From Verrucomicrobiota bacterium (GTDB taxonomy: Bacteria; Verrucomicrobiota; Verrucomicrobiia; Limisphaerales; UBA1096), in NCBI GenBank assembly GCA_030747575.1, contig JASLKI010000042.1:1-11193 (forward strand): a stretch of DNA of 11,193 nt, given 5' to 3'. A program made the translations under genes and the position numbers. This document shows positions 8,204-11,193 of this stretch, in pieces (position 1 is the first letter of the stretch; each line of letters starts with the position of its first letter). The notes beneath the pieces are model-generated. The model was given only the letters and a program-made list of their open reading frames with translations, did not search any database and had not been told where the DNA came from.

Positions 8204-8923
8204 ATGTTGAAACACCGACACCTGAACATCATCGGAAGACGTCGTTTCCTGAAGCAAGCGGCCCTGGGAACCACTGCATTCTGGACGGTTAGGGGTGCCT
8301 TCGCCGAGGCTCTAACTTTGACTCCCAGACAGACCGAGGGTCCACTCTACCCGGATCATCTTCCTCTGGACACCGACAACGATCTTCTTCGTATCAACGA
8401 CTCCATCACTCCCGCGATTGGCGAGATGACTCATGTCAGCGGTAAAATCCTCGATAGCAAGGGAGACCCCATCAGGAATGCCATCGTGGAATTATGGCAG
8501 GTGGACAATCAGGGCGTGTACATTCACTCGCAGACCGCGAAAAGTTCAAAAAGAGATAAGAATTTTCAGGGCTTTGGAAGGTTCATCACCGGAAGTTCGG
8601 GTGAATATTACTTCAGGACAATCAAACCGCCTGCGTACGGTGGCAGGGCGCAACACATTCATTTTGCCGTGATCCGTGGCAGGCATCGGGTGTTGACCAC
8701 GCAGCTTTACGTGAAGGGCGATCCAAAGATAAAGCGGGATGGGCCCATCAATGAAATCAAGAACCCGAATTTGAGGAACATGCTCATTAAGGAGTTCAAA
8801 CCCTTGAAGGGATCAAAGACCGGTGAACTGATCGTCGGTTTTGATCTGGTTGTCGGTGTTACGCCGGAGGATCCCAAGGAGGATCCAGTGCGTTTGCATA
8901 ACCCAAAATACAAGAAGGGCTGA
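8204..8923 (+). CDS. Tat-exported intradiol ring-cleavage dioxygenase (protocatechuate 3,4-dioxygenase beta-like)
   Basis: A 239-residue non-haem Fe(III) dioxygenase that opens catechol-type rings between the two hydroxyl-bearing carbons. The N-terminus carries a twin-arginine signal (GRRRFLKQAALG, residues 11-22) and a hydrophobic stretch ending AFAEA, so it is probably exported folded. TEGPLYP at 44-50 is the usual family entry motif. ELWQVDNQGVY at 96-106 supplies the first Tyr ligand (Tyr106). FRTIKPPAYGGRAQHIHFAV at 137-156 supplies Tyr145, His151 and His153, with Arg148 in the position of the conserved active-site Arg. All four expected iron ligands are present. No second subunit gene is adjacent, which fits a single-subunit exported form. 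A weak GGA lies 7 nt before the ATG. The natural substrate could be a plant- or algae-derived catechol, but this is inference. Confidence 0.93.
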   Translation: MLKHRHLNIIGRRRFLKQAALGTTAFWTVRGAFAEALTLTPRQTEGPLYPDHLPLDTDNDLLRINDSITPAIGEMTHVSGKILDSKGDPIRNAIVELWQVDNQGVYIHSQTAKSSKRDKNFQGFGRFITGSSGEYYFRTIKPPAYGGRAQHIHFAVIRGRHRVLTTQLYVKGDPKIKRDGPINEIKNPNLRNMLIKEFKPLKGSKTGELIVGFDLVVGVTPEDPKEDPVRLHNPKYKKG

Positions 8924-9029
8924 GCCAATCCCCAAGCGCAGGTTTTCCCGCCGCATCAATTGAAGGCACTGCCTGCTGTTCGCGTTTTATTTGGAAGTGG
9001 CAACTTCAGTGGACATTTAGCCTTTTCGG

Positions 9030-9058
9030 TTGCAGATTTATTGAGGCTGTCATCTAAT
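9030..9058 (+). promoter_or_regulatory. Possible promoter for the DUF1549 gene
   Basis: TTGCAG at 9030-9035 and TCTAAT at 9053-9058 are separated by 17 bases. The second box matches TATAAT at five of six positions; the first matches TTGACA at three. Transcription would begin near 9065, only a base or two before the ATG at 9067, so the message would be almost leaderless. No Shine-Dalgarno site is seen. Prediction by eye only. Confidence 0.35.
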
Positions 9059-9066
9059 CGTCCGTG

Positions 9067-11193
9067 ATGCATCAGCTTTTTAAATGCCTACTACTGTCTT
9101 TTGGTTTTATGGCAGTCGGCTTGATGGCTAATCCCACGGCGGAGCAGGTCGAGTTTTTCGAAAAAAACATCCGTTCTGTCCTCGCCGAGCATTGTTACGA
9201 GTGCCACAACAGCAGCGACAAGGCCAAGGGCGGCTTGGCGCTGGATTGGCAGGGCGGTTTGGCCAAGGGCGGCGACAGCGGCCCGGTGCTCGTCGCCGGC
9301 AAGCCGGGCTCGAGTCGGTTGCTCCGGGCGATTCGCCACGAGGAGAAGGATCTTAAGATGCCCAAGGACGGCCCGAGATTGTCTCCGGCCATCGTCCAGA
9401 ATTTCGAGAGGTGGATTGCAATGGGGGCTCCCGACCCGCGAATCATGAAGCCCAGCAGGGAGGATATTGCCAAAGCCATCTCGTGGGAGACCATTCGCGA
9501 GCAGCGAAAGCAATGGTGGAGTTTTCAGCCCGTTCGTTTTCCTGCGCCGCCGCGTGTGAAGGGCGATTGGGCGCAAACCGACATCGACAAATTCATTCAA
9601 GCCGAGTGGGAGGCTGAGGGTCTTTCTCCGGGAGGCAACGCCGAACCGCACGCACTCATTCGCCGCCTGTCGTTCGTGCTGACTGGCCTGCCCCCGACGC
9701 TGGAGGAGACGGCGGCGTTTGTGCAGGTTGCTGAGAGTGATCGCCGGGCCGCTGTCGTGAATGCCGTCGAGCGACTGCTCGCCTCGCCCCATTTTGGTGA
9801 GCGCTGGGCGCGGCACTGGATGGACTGGGTGCGCTATGCGGAGTCACTCGGGAGCGAGGGCGATCCTGCCATCCCGAATGCCAACCAGTATCGCAACTAC
9901 CTCATCCGTGCGTTCAATGCCGATGTGCCGTACGACCAGTTGTTGCGCGAACACATTGCCGGCGACCTATTGCCTAAGCCTCGTCTTAACATGAAGCTTG
10001 GTCTGAACGAATCGGCGATCGGTCCGGCTCATTATCGTTTCGTGTTGCAGGGCTTTGCTCCGACGGATGCACTCGACGAGTTGGTGCGGACAACTGAGAA
10101 TCAGATTGATGTTGTGTCCAAGGCGTTCCTTGGTCTCACAGTTTCGTGTGCGCGTTGTCACAATCACAAGTTCGATCCGATTAGCCAGGAGGATTACCAC
10201 GCGTTTTACAGCATCATGACCAGTTGCCGGCCGGCGACGGTCAATATCGATACGTCTGCCCGACAGGAAACCAACAAGGCTAAATTGACCGGGTTGAAAC
10301 CCAGAATTCGCGCTGCGCTTGCCGAGCAGTGGTTGGCTGAAACGGGCACAATCTCGGAGCAAATCCTTCAGCCAAGCGCAGAGTGGAAAAAAGCCATTGA
10401 GGGTGCCAAGGATTTCAAAAATCCGCTGCACGCTTGGAATCAGTTGCGCTTGGCTAAGGGCGAAAAATTCACCGAAGATTGGAAGAAACTTGCCAATGCT
10501 TTTTCAAAAAGCAAAAAGGCACTCGATGAACAGCGTTCACGAAAATATGCCAAGCGCTGGCAGCTTGGCCAGGATACCGATCCACTGAACGAATGGGTGC
10601 TCGATGGCAACGGCTTGGACGGCACGGTGGCCAAGGCTGGCGCGTTTCGCGTTTCGCCAAGCGGTGATCGAATCGTAGAAAATATTCTGCCTGCTGCCGT
10701 TTATTCACATCTGCTTTCGGACAAGCACGTAGGGGTTCTTGGCTCGCCGTCATTTCGTGTGGAGCCCGGTCAGTCCCTTTTTGTGCGCGTCATAGGTGGC
10801 GGGGATGTCATGGCGCGCTATGTGGTGCAAAACTACACCCGAAATGGCACGGTGTATCCGGTCACACGGCTCAAGGACGGCAAATGGCGCTGGCAATCGT
10901 GGAGCATCAAGTATTGGGAGGGTGACGACGTTCACCTGGAAGTCACCACCGCAGGCGAACAGGCCATTCTCGCCCGGAACAAGTCGAAATCATGGTTTGG
11001 TGTGAGCGATGTCATCGTGGTTCAGAAGGGACAATTGGCTCCACGTGAGGAACCAGCTGAATTTGTTGCACCACTTTTTGCCAAAGGCGATCCGGGGAAT
11101 GCCAAGCGCTTGGCCAAGCGTTACGCAGGGGCACTGCGACAGAGCATCCGGGCCTGGCAGCGCGGCAAAATGACTGATGAACAGGCCAATTTT
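9067..11193 (+). CDS. PSCyt1-DUF1549 protein (DUF1549/DUF1553 type), 5' part only
   Basis: The frame is open from this ATG to the right edge with no stop (709 codons). A signal peptide is visible (residues 1-21, LLLSFGFMAVGLMA). The cytochrome-like PSCyt1 domain follows: CYECH at 43-47, then KGGLALD and a MPK at 98-100 whose Met may be the distal haem ligand. A DUF1549 domain spans about 170-385, with TDIDKFIQ, RRLSFVLTGLPPT, FGERWARHWMDWVRYAE and a second haem-type site CARCHNHKFDPISQEDY at 361-377. Residues about 390-510 are a Lys-rich helical linker, and about 511-655 form a beta-rich segment (ARYVVQNYTRNGTVYPVTRL) seen in long members. The DUF1553 part lies beyond the window. The usual downstream partner is a DUF1501 gene, which I would expect just to the right. 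Biochemical role unestablished; likely in the envelope. Confidence 0.93.
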   Translation, partial: MHQLFKCLLLSFGFMAVGLMANPTAEQVEFFEKNIRSVLAEHCYECHNSSDKAKGGLALDWQGGLAKGGDSGPVLVAGKPGSSRLLRAIRHEEKDLKMPKDGPRLSPAIVQNFERWIAMGAPDPRIMKPSREDIAKAISWETIREQRKQWWSFQPVRFPAPPRVKGDWAQTDIDKFIQAEWEAEGLSPGGNAEPHALIRRLSFVLTGLPPTLEETAAFVQVAESDRRAAVVNAVERLLASPHFGERWARHWMDWVRYAESLGSEGDPAIPNANQYRNYLIRAFNADVPYDQLLREHIAGDLLPKPRLNMKLGLNESAIGPAHYRFVLQGFAPTDALDELVRTTENQIDVVSKAFLGLTVSCARCHNHKFDPISQEDYHAFYSIMTSCRPATVNIDTSARQETNKAKLTGLKPRIRAALAEQWLAETGTISEQILQPSAEWKKAIEGAKDFKNPLHAWNQLRLAKGEKFTEDWKKLANAFSKSKKALDEQRSRKYAKRWQLGQDTDPLNEWVLDGNGLDGTVAKAGAFRVSPSGDRIVENILPAAVYSHLLSDKHVGVLGSPSFRVEPGQSLFVRVIGGGDVMARYVVQNYTRNGTVYPVTRLKDGKWRWQSWSIKYWEGDDVHLEVTTAGEQAILARNKSKSWFGVSDVIVVQKGQLAPREEPAEFVAPLFAKGDPGNAKRLAKRYAGALRQSIRAWQRGKMTDEQANF
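11102..11118. repeat. Overlapping palindromes CCAAGCGCTTGG and CTTGGCCAAG
   Basis: Two palindromes overlap here inside the DUF1549 gene, where they encode Ala-Lys-Arg-Leu-Ala-Lys. The first is identical to the intergenic palindrome at 5408-5419. Confidence 0.6.

Noticed and set aside
8993..9006. GAAGT-GGCA-ACTTC hairpin after the intradiol dioxygenase gene
   Set aside because: Only five base pairs, with no T-run after it; not enough to call a terminator.
9091..9816. Long minus-strand open frame of 241 codons
   Set aside because: It lies opposite the DUF1549 gene, which has strong family motifs throughout; the minus-strand translation is Arg/Leu/Pro-rich and resembles no family.

Overview
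The window looks like a piece of a Planctomycetes-Verrucomicrobia group chromosome, and I lean towards Verrucomicrobiota. The reasons are the families present. There are DUF1592/DUF1588/DUF1585 and DUF1549-type cytochrome-like proteins, a DUF1552 protein, two formylglycine sulfatases and a Tat-exported Gfo/Idh/MocA oxidoreductase, and all of these are strongly expanded in that group. Every convincing gene lies on the + strand. I see no rRNA, tRNA, CRISPR array, transposase or integrase.

Layout: (1) 2-1084, the C-terminal part of a DUF1592/1588/1585 protein with a CxxCH site, cut by the left edge. (2) 1081-2379, a DUF1552 protein overlapping it by ATGA. (3) 2399-3778, a sulfatase with a CTPSR active-site motif, 19 nt further on. 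These three probably form one operon. (4) 3918-5249, a Tat-signal Gfo/Idh/MocA oxidoreductase. (5) 5250-5506, a non-coding gap holding an inverted, nearly identical 28-nt copy of the 3' end of gene 4. (6) 5507-6964, an iduronate-2-sulfatase-like sulfatase (CGPSR). (7) 7134-8102, a TauD/TfdA-fold Fe(II)/2-oxoglutarate dioxygenase resembling the plant At3g21360 type. (8) 8204-8923, a Tat-exported intradiol ring-cleavage dioxygenase. (9) 9067-11193, a PSCyt1-DUF1549 protein with two CxxCH sites and a beta-rich insert, running off the right edge; a promoter-like pair sits just before its start codon.

How they may work together (inference): exported sulfatases and an exported sugar-type oxidoreductase suggest processing of sulfated polysaccharide outside the cytoplasm. 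The large CxxCH proteins and the DUF1552 partner probably act in the cell envelope, but their biochemical role is not established. The two oxygenases point to an additional oxidative step on aromatic or other small molecules, perhaps released from algal or plant material. The spacing breaks the window into at least three transcription units, so a single pathway is not shown.

The most unusual non-coding signals are the inverted 27/28 match between the end of gene 4 and the following gap, and an excess of the related palindromes CTTGGCCAAG and CCAAGCGCTTGG.
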